From: RPRC01 sp036677645
GTDB taxonomy: Bacteria > Desulfobacterota > Desulfuromonadia > Geobacterales > Geobacteraceae
Direction: 5' to 3'
NCBI GenBank assembly: GCA_036677645.1
Contig: JAVBWB010000007.1
Location: 3,023 to 67,022, forward strand
Length of the DNA stretch: 64,000 nt
Within the stretch, counting starts at the first letter, position 1. Every line of letters starts with the position of its first letter. This document shows, one piece after another, positions 52,122-60,798 of the stretch. The notes under the pieces were generated by a model, which saw nothing but the letters and a program-made list of their open reading frames with translations, ran no database searches and was not told the origin of the DNA. The translations under genes and the position numbers were made by a program.

Positions 52122-52883
52122 TCAACCGGCCATCGTCAATATGTCCGGACCGTTTTCTGTAATCGCGACGGTGTGTTCAAAATGGGCCGACAACCCTCCG
52201 TCCAGGGTCACCGCGGTCCAGCCGTCGCTGAGAATCCTTACCTCGGGACCAAGCTGGTTGATCATGGGCTCGATGGCCAGCACCATACCGGGTTTGAGCT
52301 TGACGCCTTTTCCCGGCATGCCGAAATTGGGCACCTGGGGACTCTCGTGAAGGCTTCTGCCGATGCCGTGGCCGACAAATTCGCGCACTACCGAAAATCC
52401 GTTCCCTTCAGCATGCTTTTGAACGGCGTGTGAGATATCAGATAGCCTGTTTCCCGGCAGCGCCTGCTCGATCCCGCGATCGAGCGACTCGCTGGTGACC
52501 CTGATCAGCTTTCCGGCGCTCTCATTAACTCTGCCGACCGGCAAAGTGACAGCCGCGTCACCGAAGAAACCATCATACACAACACCATAATCGATACTTA
52601 GAATGTCCCCTTCGAGCAATTCCCGATCATTAGGCATGCCATGTACGACTTGCTCATTAAGCGAACAGCAGAGCGAGTAGGGATAACCGCTGTAACCCTT
52701 GAAAGCAGGCCTGCTGCCCCGCTTCTTGGCTTGCTTCTCAGCCAGGCGATCGAGCGCCATCGTCGTGATGCCGGGTTTTACCTCTTCCTGGAGAAGCTGC
52801 AATATCTCACGCACTATCCTGCAGGCTGCCCTCATCCTCTCAATCTCTCGGGGAGACTTAAGAATTATCACACCGGCAACCAT
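52122..52883 (-). CDS. map: Methionine aminopeptidase, type I
   Basis: A 253-residue enzyme that removes the initiator methionine. The metal-binding set is visible as SIDYGVVYDGFFGDAA (two Asp), GHGIG (His), AIEP (Glu) and HFEHT (Glu). The start is uncertain: ATG at 52883 overlaps adk by 26 bp, while GTG at 52871 gives MIILKSPREIERM, closer to the usual N-terminus. Neither has a clear ribosome site, as expected if translation is coupled to adk. Confidence 0.95.
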   Translation of the reverse strand: MVAGVIILKSPREIERMRAACRIVREILQLLQEEVKPGITTMALDRLAEKQAKKRGSRPAFKGYSGYPYSLCCSLNEQVVHGMPNDRELLEGDILSIDYGVVYDGFFGDAAVTLPVGRVNESAGKLIRVTSESLDRGIEQALPGNRLSDISHAVQKHAEGNGFSVVREFVGHGIGRSLHESPQVPNFGMPGKGVKLKPGMVLAIEPMINQLGPEVRILSDGWTAVTLDGGLSAHFEHTVAITENGPDILTMAG

Positions 52884-53520
52884 CAATGGCTTTGATAATG
52901 TTCCCGCAAATATCCTCTATTGATCCCGTGCCCGCCACAACGCGGAGCAGCGACTTGCCTTGGTAATACTCAATAAGCGGCGCTGTCTTCAAGTTATACT
53001 CTACCAGCCGCTTCCGCATGGTTTCTTCCTTGTCGTCATCCCGCTGGTAAAGCGCGGAACCGCAAGCGTCGCAAAGCTTTGGATCCTTTGGGGGGTCAAA
53101 AATCAGGTGATATCCCTTGCCGCACTTCTCGCACGCCCTCCTGCCGCTGATTCGCCTGAGCAGTTCCTCGTCATCCACGGTTATGGAAATCACATGGTCA
53201 ATGCTCTTGCTGAAACGATCGAGGATCTGTGAAAGCGAATCGGCCTGTCCGACTGTCCGCGGGAAGCCGTCGAGAATGAAGCCTTTTTCGCAGTCGGAAC
53301 GCTGAAGTCTTTCCTCGACGATGCCGATCACGACTTCGTCGGGAACCAGCGCGCCGCTGTCCATATATTCCTTGGCACGTATCCCCATGGGTGTTCCTTC
53401 ACGAACCGCGCTCCTGAGGATATCCCCGGTCGACACCTGGGGTATGGAATACTTCTGGCTGATGATCATTGCCTGGGTGCCCTTCCCGGCTCCGGGAGGG
53501 CCGAGAAAGATCAGGTTCAT
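52858..53520 (-). CDS. adk: Adenylate kinase, zinc-lid form
   Basis: A 220-residue kinase that interconverts ATP + AMP and 2 ADP. P-loop GPPGAGKGT lies at residues 7-15 and DGFPRT at 84-89. The lid has four cysteines (C130, C133, C150, C153) that bind structural zinc. I start at the ATG giving MNLIFLGPPG; an in-frame ATG at 53538 would add six residues that relatives lack. It follows secY by 19 bp and overlaps map. Confidence 0.96.
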   Translation of the reverse strand: MNLIFLGPPGAGKGTQAMIISQKYSIPQVSTGDILRSAVREGTPMGIRAKEYMDSGALVPDEVVIGIVEERLQRSDCEKGFILDGFPRTVGQADSLSQILDRFSKSIDHVISITVDDEELLRRISGRRACEKCGKGYHLIFDPPKDPKLCDACGSALYQRDDDKEETMRKRLVEYNLKTAPLIEYYQGKSLLRVVAGTGSIEDICGNIIKAIDGCRCDNS

Positions 53521-53539
53521 GCTCTCATTACATTTCATT

Positions 53540-54847
53540 TTAACGGCGCCCCTTGATTCTCACGCCCTTCATGAATCCCTCATAGTTCCTTGTTATGAGG
53601 TGGGACTCGATCTGGGCAACGGTGTCCATGCCCACACCGACCGCAATCAGCAATGCCGTTCCTCCGAAATAGAACGGAAGATGCAGCTTGCCGATAAGGA
53701 GCGTGGGCAATACACAGACAACGGAGATATAAATAGCACCGGCAAAAGTGAGCTTCGTCAGCACCTTGTCCAGGTAATCGGAAGTCTCCTTTCCCGGGCG
53801 TATGCCGGGGACATAGCCCCCGTGCTTTTTGATATTCTCGGCGACATCCACCGGATTGAATGTCACAGCCGTGTAGAAATAACAGAAAAACACGATGAAA
53901 GCAACATAAAAAAGCTCGTAGGCCCAGTTTCCCGGCTGGAAGTTCTGGGCGACCTGTTTCACCGCCGGGACATCGACGAAGTTTGCTATGGTTGCGGGAA
54001 ACATGATGATCGAGGATGCGAATATAGGCGGTATGACGCCTGCCATGTTTACCTTGAGAGGCAGATGTGATGTCTGCGCACCGTAGGTCTTGAGGCCCAC
54101 GACGCGTTTGGCGTAATGGATCGGCAACCTGCGCTGGCCGCGTTCCACAAAAACGATCCCGGCGATGACGGCAAACATGAGCGCCAGGACGAGTAGCAGT
54201 ATGAACGGTGAAATCTGGCCCGCTTTGATCAACCTCAAGCTGTTGATTATGGCGCTGGGTATGCGGTCAACGATGCCCGCAAAGATGATGAGCGAAATCC
54301 CGTTGCCTACCCCCTTTTCCGACATCTGTTCGCCCATCCACATAATGAAGGCAGTGCCCGCGGTAAGCGTGATGACGGTCAGTATGCGGAAAGCCCAACC
54401 AGGATGCGGCACAACCAGCTCGCCAGCAGGGCCGGTCATGTTCTCAAGGCCGAAGCTTATGCCGAGGGCCTGAACGACACTGAGAACAATGGTGCCGTAA
54501 CGCGTGTACTGGGTAATTTTTTTCCTGCCTGCTTCACCTTCCTTGGACAGCTTCTCAATTGCCGGTATTACGACTGTCAGCAACTGGAAGATAATGGAAG
54601 ACGAAATGTAGGGCATTATGCCCAACGCGAAAACCGTAAGTTTTTGCAGGGCTCCGCCGGAAAACATGTCGAACATTCCAAGCAGCGTTCCCTTGGACTG
54701 GGCAAAAAAATGCAGCAACGCCTGGCTGTCTATCCCGGGAGTGGGAATGTTACAACCGATGCGGAAGACTGCAAGCATCGCCAGCGTATAAATGACACGC
54801 TTCTTGAGGTCAGGTATCCTGAAAATGTTCTGGAGCGCATTCAGCAC
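53540..54847 (-). CDS. secY: SecY, protein translocase channel subunit, GTG start
   Basis: A 435-residue polytopic channel of the Sec translocon. About ten transmembrane segments and the motifs NIPTPGID, SGGALQKLTVFALGIMPYIS and PGIRPGKETSDYLD identify it. A GTG at 54847, one base after the rplO stop and with AGGAGC upstream, gives the family-typical start LNALQNIFRIPDL; a longer frame into rplO is rejected. Located in the spc operon. Confidence 0.97.
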   Translation of the reverse strand: MLNALQNIFRIPDLKKRVIYTLAMLAVFRIGCNIPTPGIDSQALLHFFAQSKGTLLGMFDMFSGGALQKLTVFALGIMPYISSSIIFQLLTVVIPAIEKLSKEGEAGRKKITQYTRYGTIVLSVVQALGISFGLENMTGPAGELVVPHPGWAFRILTVITLTAGTAFIMWMGEQMSEKGVGNGISLIIFAGIVDRIPSAIINSLRLIKAGQISPFILLLVLALMFAVIAGIVFVERGQRRLPIHYAKRVVGLKTYGAQTSHLPLKVNMAGVIPPIFASSIIMFPATIANFVDVPAVKQVAQNFQPGNWAYELFYVAFIVFFCYFYTAVTFNPVDVAENIKKHGGYVPGIRPGKETSDYLDKVLTKLTFAGAIYISVVCVLPTLLIGKLHLPFYFGGTALLIAVGVGMDTVAQIESHLITRNYEGFMKGVRIKGRR

Positions 54848-54848
54848 G

Positions 54849-55289
54849 CTAGAGCTCCTGGGCGGTGCCGCCGGCCGCGGCGATCTTCTCCTTGGCCGCT
54901 GCGCTGAATTTATGAGCCGCAATCGTCAGGGATTTGGTGAGTTCACCGTCGGCAAGAATTTTTATACCGTCCTTCACGCCACTGATGATGCCGGCTTCCA
55001 GAAGCAACTCGATCGTTACCGTGCTTCCGGCTTCGAAGATCTCGAGCTGCCCGACCTTCACCAGCTCATATTCTTTTCTGGTCAGCGGAGTGAAGCCCCG
55101 CTTGGGAAGCCGCCTCTGCATCGGCATCTGTCCGCCTTCAAAACCGGGCTTGATGCTGCCGCCGCTGCGCGCCTTCTGGCCCTTGTGGCCCTTGGTGGCG
55201 GTTTTGCCATGGCCCGAACCCGGTCCACGACCAATTCTCTTGCGTTTCTTTGTAGAACCCTCAGCAGGGCTTATCGTATTAAGCTCCAT
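54849..55289 (-). CDS. rplO: 50S ribosomal protein L15
   Basis: A 146-residue late-assembly protein of the 50S subunit. The N-terminus (ELNTISPAEGSTKKRKRIGR) and the glycine-rich RNA-binding stretch GPGSGHGKTATKGHKGQKAR are diagnostic. It lies 20 bp after rpmD; secY starts 1 bp after its stop. Confidence 0.98.
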   Translation of the reverse strand: MELNTISPAEGSTKKRKRIGRGPGSGHGKTATKGHKGQKARSGGSIKPGFEGGQMPMQRRLPKRGFTPLTRKEYELVKVGQLEIFEAGSTVTIELLLEAGIISGVKDGIKILADGELTKSLTIAAHKFSAAAKEKIAAAGGTAQEL

Positions 55290-55309
55290 CTCGCGTCACT
55301 CCGTAGAAA

Positions 55310-55489
55310 TTATTCTTCGATCCGAACCATGTGGTGAACTTTCCGTATCATGCCGCGTGTTTCCTGAGTATCGGGCAGTGTTACGGTCTTGCTCACCTTG
55401 GTCAGTCCCATGCCCCGAAGCACCGCGCGGTGTTTTTCAGGTCTTCCGATGTGGCTCCTAATCAGGGTTATGCGCAAATTCTCTGACAT
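55310..55489 (-). CDS. rpmD: 50S ribosomal protein L30
   Basis: A 59-residue protein with the short bacterial L30 ferredoxin-like fold. LRITLIRSHIGRPEKHRAVL and GMIRKVHHMVRIEE are diagnostic. It starts at the ATG at 55489 with GGGAGA upstream, 20 bp after rpsE. Confidence 0.96.
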   Translation of the reverse strand: MSENLRITLIRSHIGRPEKHRAVLRGMGLTKVSKTVTLPDTQETRGMIRKVHHMVRIEE

Positions 55490-55509
55490 TGAAATCTCCC
55501 GATCCTTAA

Positions 55510-55995
55510 CTATTCGACAACACCACGACGTGCCGCTACCTCCTGGGGACTCCTGAGCTGCTTGAGTCCGTCAATAGTAGCCTTCACGACGTTGTGGGGA
55601 TTATTCGATCCCAGGCACTTGGACAGTATGTTGTGCACTCCGGCAGCTTCAAGAACGGCGCGTGCGGCGCCCCCGGCGATAACGCCGGTACCGGCCGAAG
55701 CCGGCTTGATGAGAACGCGCCCGGCGCCGAAATGGCCGAGTACTTCGTAGGGGATGGTGTGTTCCTCGATCGGCACGCGGATAATGCTCTTCTTTGCCTG
55801 TTCCACGCCCTTGCGGATTGCCTCGGGAACCTCATTGGCCTTGCCCAGGCCGTATCCCACGTGTCCGTTTCCGTCACCCACGACGACGAGTGCCGAAAAG
55901 CTGAATCTCCGGCCGCCCTTAACAACCTTGGCAACGCGGCTTATATGAACCACTCTGTCCGTAAGGTTTAGCTCATTGGGGTTGATCTTAAGCAA
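55510..55995 (-). CDS. rpsE: 30S ribosomal protein S5, TTG start
   Basis: A 161-residue protein involved in decoding accuracy and mRNA helicase action. It starts at a TTG at 55995 preceded by AGGAGG and a 6-nt spacer. KVVKGGRRFSFSALVVVGD is the S5 RNA-binding motif, and the C-terminal domain ends in RGVVE. Twenty-three bp after rplR. Confidence 0.97.
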   Translation of the reverse strand: MLKINPNELNLTDRVVHISRVAKVVKGGRRFSFSALVVVGDGNGHVGYGLGKANEVPEAIRKGVEQAKKSIIRVPIEEHTIPYEVLGHFGAGRVLIKPASAGTGVIAGGAARAVLEAAGVHNILSKCLGSNNPHNVVKATIDGLKQLRSPQEVAARRGVVE

Positions 55996-56018
55996 GTATC
56001 GCCTCCTGATTCTTTTTC

Positions 56019-56387
56019 TTAAAAAGTGAGACCGTTTTCTCTGGCCGCATCTGCAAGCGCCTTGATGCGACCATGATAGAGAAAGCCGTTCCGGTCAAAC
56101 ACGACGGTCTTTATACCTTTTGCGGTCGCAGCCGCGGCGATGGTCGACCCTACCTTGACGGCCGCCTCGGTATTGCCCGTGTACTTGAGACCGCCGGCGA
56201 CTTCAGCATCGAGAGTAGAGGCCGCCGCCAGGGTGGTACCGGTGGTATCGTCTATTAACTGGGCATATATGTGTTTCGCACTCCTGAAGACATTCAGCCG
56301 GGGTTTGTCGCTGACACCCCTTACCTTCTTCCGCACCCGGACTTGTCTCTTCAATCTTGCCTGCTTCTTTTGAGATAGGGTACTCAC
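56019..56387 (-). CDS. rplR: 50S ribosomal protein L18, GTG start
   Basis: A 122-residue 5S rRNA-binding protein. The basic N-terminus and RLNVFRSAKHIYAQLIDD, with FDRNGFLYHGRIKALAD near the end, are diagnostic. It starts at GTG (56387) with GGAG nine bases upstream. Twenty-six bp after rplF. Confidence 0.97.
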   Translation of the reverse strand: MSTLSQKKQARLKRQVRVRKKVRGVSDKPRLNVFRSAKHIYAQLIDDTTGTTLAAASTLDAEVAGGLKYTGNTEAAVKVGSTIAAAATAKGIKTVVFDRNGFLYHGRIKALADAARENGLTF

Positions 56388-56413
56388 TTTTCATTTCTCC
56401 TTACAGGTGGATG

Positions 56414-56953
56414 CTATTTCTTTCCTGTCTTCCCGGCTTTCCGGAGTATTCTCTCGTCGGAGTATCTCACGCCTTTGCCCTTGTAAGGCTCCGGCTCGCG
56501 GAACGACCTGATCTTCGCGGCAGTCTGCCCGACAAGTTCCTTGTCAGCCCCCCTGACGAAAATCTTGGTCATCTTCTCGACTTCGACGCTGACGCCCGCG
56601 GGAAGCGTGAAATTGACCGGGTGCGAGTAGCCGAGGCTCAGCGTGATGTCGTTGCCTTTCGTCTCTGCGCGATACCCCACCCCGGTGATGTCAAGAGCAG
56701 TTTCGAAACCCTTAGTGACGCCGATCACCATGTTGTTGACAAGGGTTCGGGTCAGACCGTGCGCCGACCTGGATCTCTTGTCTTCGGCGTTGCGGTTGAC
56801 AACTAGCCTGTTCTCGATCTTTTCTACGGTCACCCCTTCCATAATGGGGCGAGAAAGCGTTCCCTTGGGGCCTTCGACTTTTATCGTCGCGTTGTCGATC
56901 GCAATCTTGACACCGCTGGGTATTTCTATCGGAAGTTTTCCAATCCTGGACAT
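56414..56953 (-). CDS. rplF: 50S ribosomal protein L6
   Basis: A 179-residue two-domain protein near the factor-binding site. SRIGKLPIEIP at the start and the C-terminal EPYKGKGVRYSDERILRKAG are diagnostic of L6. The ATG follows GGAGCACGCC. Twenty-one bp after rpsH. Confidence 0.98.
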   Translation of the reverse strand: MSRIGKLPIEIPSGVKIAIDNATIKVEGPKGTLSRPIMEGVTVEKIENRLVVNRNAEDKRSRSAHGLTRTLVNNMVIGVTKGFETALDITGVGYRAETKGNDITLSLGYSHPVNFTLPAGVSVEVEKMTKIFVRGADKELVGQTAAKIRSFREPEPYKGKGVRYSDERILRKAGKTGKK

Positions 56954-56974
56954 GGCGTGCTCCTCAGTTATTTC

Positions 56975-57373
56975 TTACCAAACAGTGCAGAGTACTTCTC
57001 CGCCGACTCCAGCCTCCCTGGCGGCCTTGTCGGCGACAACACCCTTCGATGTGGACAGAATCGCAACGCCCATACCGTTTTTGACTTTAGGAATGCTGTC
57101 CCCTCTGACATAGACCCGGCTGCCGGGTTTGCTGATTCTCTTGATCTCGGTGATGACGCCGTCTTTCTCATCGATATACTTGAGATAAATGCGCAGGACA
57201 CCCTGCTTATCGTCAGCAATGACCTTATAGTTCTTTATAAACCCCTCGCTTCTCAGAACGGTGGCAATGTTGACCTTCAGGTTTGACGACGGAATGTCAA
57301 CCTTCTGCAGCTTCGCCATATTCGCATTCCTGAGTCGGGTAAGCATGTCAGCTATAGGATCAGTCATCGACAT
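56975..57373 (-). CDS. rpsH: 30S ribosomal protein S8
   Basis: A 132-residue protein that binds helix 21 of 16S rRNA. MTDPIADMLTRLRNAN and the C-terminal STSKGVVADKAAREAGVGGE are diagnostic. GAGGAG lies 8 nt before the ATG at 57373; a second ATG two codons later is possible. In E. coli S8 represses the spc operon by binding a 16S-like mRNA site; I could not see such a site by eye. Confidence 0.98.
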   Translation of the reverse strand: MSMTDPIADMLTRLRNANMAKLQKVDIPSSNLKVNIATVLRSEGFIKNYKVIADDKQGVLRIYLKYIDEKDGVITEIKRISKPGSRVYVRGDSIPKVKNGMGVAILSTSKGVVADKAAREAGVGGEVLCTVW

Positions 57374-57406
57374 TGATTGTACTCCTCTTGCGCTTTCTTG
57401 AATTGA

Positions 57407-57592
57407 TTACCAGCTGGATTTGATTACCCCGGGGATTCTCCCGTTCGAGGCCAGTTTCCTGAGACAAATCCTGCACATCTTGAACTTGCGGTAATATGCT
57501 CTCGGACGCCCGCAAAGCGGACACCTGTTATATTCGCGTACCTTGAATTTTGCTGCCCTCTGCGATTTCAGAATCATGGATGTCTTAGCCAC
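57407..57592 (-). CDS. rpsZ: 30S ribosomal protein S14, zinc form, GTG start
   Basis: A 61-residue short S14 with zinc ligands C24, C27, C40 and C43 (RCPLCGRP and MCRICLRK). The GTG at 57592 follows GGAGGAAAACCA. The short zinc form is normal for many bacteria outside enterics. Located between rplE and rpsH. Confidence 0.97.
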   Translation of the reverse strand: MAKTSMILKSQRAAKFKVREYNRCPLCGRPRAYYRKFKMCRICLRKLASNGRIPGVIKSSW

Positions 57593-57610
57593 TGGTTTTC
57601 CTCCAAAGGA

Positions 57611-58150
57611 TTAATTCCTGAACGGCATTCCGAGGCCCTTCAGCAGGGCTCTGCCTTCTTCGTCTGTCTTTGCCGTGGTAACGATCGATATGTTCAGGCC
57701 TTTAATCTTTTCCACCTTGTCGTAATTGATCTCGGGAAAAATCAACTGCTCCTTGATACCGAGAGAGTAATTACCCCTGCCATCGAATCCCTTGGGGGAG
57801 ATCCCCTTGAAATCCCTGACGCGCGGCAGAGAGATATTCATCAGACGGTCGAGGAACTCGAACATTCTTTCCTTGCGGAGGGTTACCATGCAGCCGATGG
57901 GCATACCCTGGCGAAGCTTGAAGGATGCAATGGACTTCTTCGCCTTTGTGATGACAGCCTTCTGGCCGCTGATCGCGGCAAGTTCCTCAGCGGCCGAATC
58001 CAGAATCTTGATGTTCTGAATGGCTTCACCCAGGCCCATGTTGATTACGACTTTCTCAAGCTTGGGCACCTGCATGATGCTCTTGTAGCCGAATTCCTTC
58101 ATCAGCTGAGGGATGATTTCTTTACTGTACAGCTCCTTAAGCCTCGCCAT
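57611..58150 (-). CDS. rplE: 50S ribosomal protein L5
   Basis: A 179-residue 5S rRNA-binding protein of the central protuberance. KLEKVVINMGLGEA and the C-terminal NISIVTTAKTDEEGRALLKG are diagnostic. Thirteen bp after rplX. Confidence 0.98.
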   Translation of the reverse strand: MARLKELYSKEIIPQLMKEFGYKSIMQVPKLEKVVINMGLGEAIQNIKILDSAAEELAAISGQKAVITKAKKSIASFKLRQGMPIGCMVTLRKERMFEFLDRLMNISLPRVRDFKGISPKGFDGRGNYSLGIKEQLIFPEINYDKVEKIKGLNISIVTTAKTDEEGRALLKGLGMPFRN

Positions 58151-58163
58151 TTACTCCTCCGTG

Positions 58164-58490
58164 CTATTTATCAAAGGCCTCGCCGCATTTGATGCAGACG
58201 CGCACTTTTTCCCCGTTCTCCAGGAGATTCCTCTTGATTCTCACCGGTTTGCCGCACTTCTGGCAGTACAGCATAACATTGGAGATATGCAGCGGTGCTT
58301 CCTTTTCCTCAATACCCCCAGGCTGGTTGCCACGTGCACGGGTATGCTTCTTGACTATGTTCAAACCTTCAACCACGACCCTTTCCTTCTTGGAAAAGAT
58401 GCGCAGTATCTTGCCGGTCTTTTTGCTATCCTTGCCGGTAATGACCATTACCGTGTCGCCTTTTTTGACTCGCAGCTTATTTCCTTGCAT
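58164..58490 (-). CDS. rplX: 50S ribosomal protein L24 with zinc-ribbon-like tail
   Basis: A 108-residue assembly-initiator protein. The KOW motif near KKGDTVMVITGKDSKKTGKI is followed by the conserved VKKHTRARGNQPGGI. The C-terminal part has CQKC and CIKC pairs, the cysteine-containing form of L24 that can bind zinc. Twenty-two bp after rplN. Confidence 0.97.
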   Translation of the reverse strand: MQGNKLRVKKGDTVMVITGKDSKKTGKILRIFSKKERVVVEGLNIVKKHTRARGNQPGGIEEKEAPLHISNVMLYCQKCGKPVRIKRNLLENGEKVRVCIKCGEAFDK

Positions 58491-58512
58491 CTGTTTGATC
58501 TCCTGAAGATGA

Positions 58513-58881
58513 TTAAAGTACTTCCGGCGCGAGCGAAATAATCTTCATGAATTTCTTTGCCCTCAGTTCCCTGGCGACGGGACCGAATATTCGCGTTCCA
58601 ACCGGCTCTTTCTGGTTATTAATGACTACGCCGGAGTTGTCGTCGAAGCGGATATAGGAGCCGTCGGGACGGCCTATCTCCTTCGCGGTCCTTACGACCA
58701 CGGCCTTGACCACATCCCCTTTCTTCACTTTCGAATTGGGCAAAGCCTCCTTCACGGAGGCAACGATAATGTCGCCGATACTTGCGTATTTCCTCTTCGA
58801 CCCTCCCAGCACCTTGATGCAGAAGAGCTTCTTGGCTCCGGAGTTGTCGGCAACATCCAGGATGGTTTGCATCTGTATCAT
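58513..58881 (-). CDS. rplN: 50S ribosomal protein L14
   Basis: A 122-residue protein near the intersubunit bridge. MIQMQTILDVADNSGAKK at the start and ARELRAKKFMKIISLAPEVL at the end are diagnostic. Standard length, 15 bp after rpsQ. Confidence 0.98.
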   Translation of the reverse strand: MIQMQTILDVADNSGAKKLFCIKVLGGSKRKYASIGDIIVASVKEALPNSKVKKGDVVKAVVVRTAKEIGRPDGSYIRFDDNSGVVINNQKEPVGTRIFGPVARELRAKKFMKIISLAPEVL

Positions 58882-58896
58882 CGGAATACTCCTACC

Positions 58897-59154
58897 TTAT
58901 GAAGTCCTCTGCAGGATCTGGTTGATCCGCCAGCGCTTGTCCTTGCTCAGAGGCCTGGTTTCAATTATCTGCACGCGGTCGCCGATCTTGCAGCTGTTGG
59001 TTTCATCGTGGGCCTTGTACTTGACGCTTCGTTTTATGTATTTATTGTACTCGTTGTGTTTCACAAGGTGAGATACCTTCACCACAACGGTCTTTTCCAT
59101 CTTGTCGCTGACTACGATCCCGACTTGGGTTTTTCTGGTGCCGCGCTCGCTCAT
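58897..59154 (-). CDS. rpsQ: 30S ribosomal protein S17
   Basis: An 85-residue OB-fold primary rRNA-binding protein. GIVVSDKMEKTVVVKV and IIETRPLSKDKRWRI are diagnostic. The ATG lies 12 bp after the rpmC stop. Confidence 0.97.
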   Translation of the reverse strand: MSERGTRKTQVGIVVSDKMEKTVVVKVSHLVKHNEYNKYIKRSVKYKAHDETNSCKIGDRVQIIETRPLSKDKRWRINQILQRTS

Positions 59155-59166
59155 GGTTTCCTCGCC

Positions 59167-59355
59167 TTACCCTCTCTTTTCCCTGAGTATGGTCTTAACC
59201 CTTGCAATGTCCTTTTTCACCTGGCCAAGCTTCGCAGTGTTCTCGAGCCTGCCGGTGTGAAGCTGGAACTTGACATTGAAAAGCTCTTTCCGCAGTTCAT
59301 CGCCCTTTGCGTTCAGTTCATCCACAGTCATGTCATTCAAAGCACTATTCTTCAT
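59167..59355 (-). CDS. rpmC: 50S ribosomal protein L29
   Basis: A 62-residue helical protein at the tunnel exit. The pattern DELRKELFNVKFQLHTGRLEN is the L29 core (given here to its key residues: LRKELFNVKFQ). The ATG at 59355 is preferred because GGGGGG lies 6 nt upstream; an ATG at 59361 is too close to it. Overlaps the rplP 3' end by 11 bp. Confidence 0.95.
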   Translation of the reverse strand: MKNSALNDMTVDELNAKGDELRKELFNVKFQLHTGRLENTAKLGQVKKDIARVKTILREKRG

Positions 59356-59767
59356 TTCCATCCCCCCTGCTGACGAATTTCGTCGCTATGGGCAGTTTAA
59401 ACGCTGCAAGCCTGAAGGCCTCGCGGGCGATTTCCTCGGTGACCCCTTCCATCTCGTACAGGATACGACCGGGTTTTATCACGCATACCCAGGAATCGGG
59501 AGAACCTTTACCCTTGCCCATCCTCGTTTCAGCGGGCTTCGCGGTCAGGGGCTTGTCCGGGAAAATACGGATCCATGTCTTGCCCCCCCTCTTGATGTAG
59601 CGTGTCAAAGCGATACGGGCAGCCTCAATCTGCTTGGAGCTCAGCCAGCCGCATTCGGTTGCCTGCAAGCCGTATTCGCCAAAGGCAAGGGAGACGCCCC
59701 GCTGGGGGGAACCCTTCATCTTGCCTTTCATCTGCTTTCTATGTTTGACTCTCTTGGGCATTAACAT
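59345..59767 (-). CDS. rplP: 50S ribosomal protein L16
   Basis: A 140-residue protein that helps position tRNA in the A site. MLMPKRVKHRK at the start and RIFPDKPLTAKPAETRMGKG are diagnostic. It sits 17 bp after rpsC and overlaps rpmC. Confidence 0.98.
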   Translation of the reverse strand: MLMPKRVKHRKQMKGKMKGSPQRGVSLAFGEYGLQATECGWLSSKQIEAARIALTRYIKRGGKTWIRIFPDKPLTAKPAETRMGKGKGSPDSWVCVIKPGRILYEMEGVTEEIAREAFRLAAFKLPIATKFVSRGDGNEE

Positions 59768-59784
59768 CGGAAAATACTCCTATA

Positions 59785-60420
59785 CTATTTTTTCCCAGGA
59801 AGAACTTCCCCTTTGAAGATCAGGACCTTTACTCCAATAATCCCGTAGGTAGTCTTTGCCTCGGCAAAGCCGTAATCTATATCCGCGCGAAGGGTGTGCA
59901 GCGGTACCCTGCCTTCGCGATACCATTCGGTTCTTGACATCTCTGCGCCGCCAAGCCTTCCGGAGCAGGTGATCCGTATTCCCTTCGCACCGAACTTCAG
60001 GGCGGTGGTCACGCTTTTTTTCATCGCGCGCCTGAAGGCCACACGGCGCTCCAGCTGCAGAGCGACGTTCTCGGCCACGAGTTGGGCGTCGAGCTCAGGC
60101 TTGCGGATTTCCTGTATGTTAAGGAACACCTCTTTATCGGTAAGCTTTGCCAGTTCCTTTTTGAGCGTTTCAACCTCGGAACCCTTCTTGCCGATGATGA
60201 GGCCTGGCCTGGCAGTGTATATGTTTATCTTCGCCTTATTCGCGGCTCTCTCGATCTCAATCTTGGAAACCCCGGAGTGATACAGGCGTTTCTTCAAAAA
60301 ATCCCTGAGCCTGAGATCCTCATGGAGCAGGCTCGCAAAATCAGCCTTAGCGTACCATCTGGACTCCCATGTCTTGATGACACCAAGCCTGAAACCTATT
60401 GGATTTACTTTCTGGCCCAA
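59785..60420 (-). CDS. rpsC: 30S ribosomal protein S3, TTG start
   Basis: A 211-residue protein at the mRNA entry site. MGQKVNPIGFRLG is read from a TTG at 60420 with GGAGGTGAGG just upstream. The KH domain includes GLIIGKKGSEVETLKKEL, and the C-terminal domain ends near YGIIGVKVLIFKGE. Twenty-three bp after rplV. Confidence 0.97.
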   Translation of the reverse strand: MGQKVNPIGFRLGVIKTWESRWYAKADFASLLHEDLRLRDFLKKRLYHSGVSKIEIERAANKAKINIYTARPGLIIGKKGSEVETLKKELAKLTDKEVFLNIQEIRKPELDAQLVAENVALQLERRVAFRRAMKKSVTTALKFGAKGIRITCSGRLGGAEMSRTEWYREGRVPLHTLRADIDYGFAEAKTTYGIIGVKVLIFKGEVLPGKK

Positions 60421-60443
60421 ACCTCACCTCCAACGCAAATTCT

Positions 60444-60779
60444 TTATTTCGTCTCCGCCAACACCACGTGAATGTGGCTGGTCGGCTTCCTTATCTTGCT
60501 GGCCCTGCCCATGGCCCGCGGCAAAAATCGCTTCAGCACGGTCCCGGCATTAACGTATATCGTCTTGACCATGAGCCTGTCAACGTCCGACACGCCTTTC
60601 TGCTCTGCGTTAGCAACCGCGGAACGCAGAAGGTTGGCGACAAGCTTGGCCGACGGTTGCGGGGAGAACTTCAAGATGTTCAGTGCATTCTGTATGTCCT
60701 TGCCCCTGACCATGTCGACCACCAGTCTGGTTTTTCTGGGTGAAATCCGGGCAAAGGTGAGCTTGGCACTCGCTTCCAT
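60444..60779 (-). CDS. rplV: 50S ribosomal protein L22
   Basis: A 111-residue protein whose hairpin lines the exit tunnel. ARISPRKTRLVVDMVRGK and PRAMGRASKIRKPTSHI are diagnostic; the second is the tunnel hairpin. Nineteen bp after rpsS. Confidence 0.98.
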   Translation of the reverse strand: MEASAKLTFARISPRKTRLVVDMVRGKDIQNALNILKFSPQPSAKLVANLLRSAVANAEQKGVSDVDRLMVKTIYVNAGTVLKRFLPRAMGRASKIRKPTSHIHVVLAETK

Positions 60780-60798
60780 GTATCACTCCTTAAGTCGT

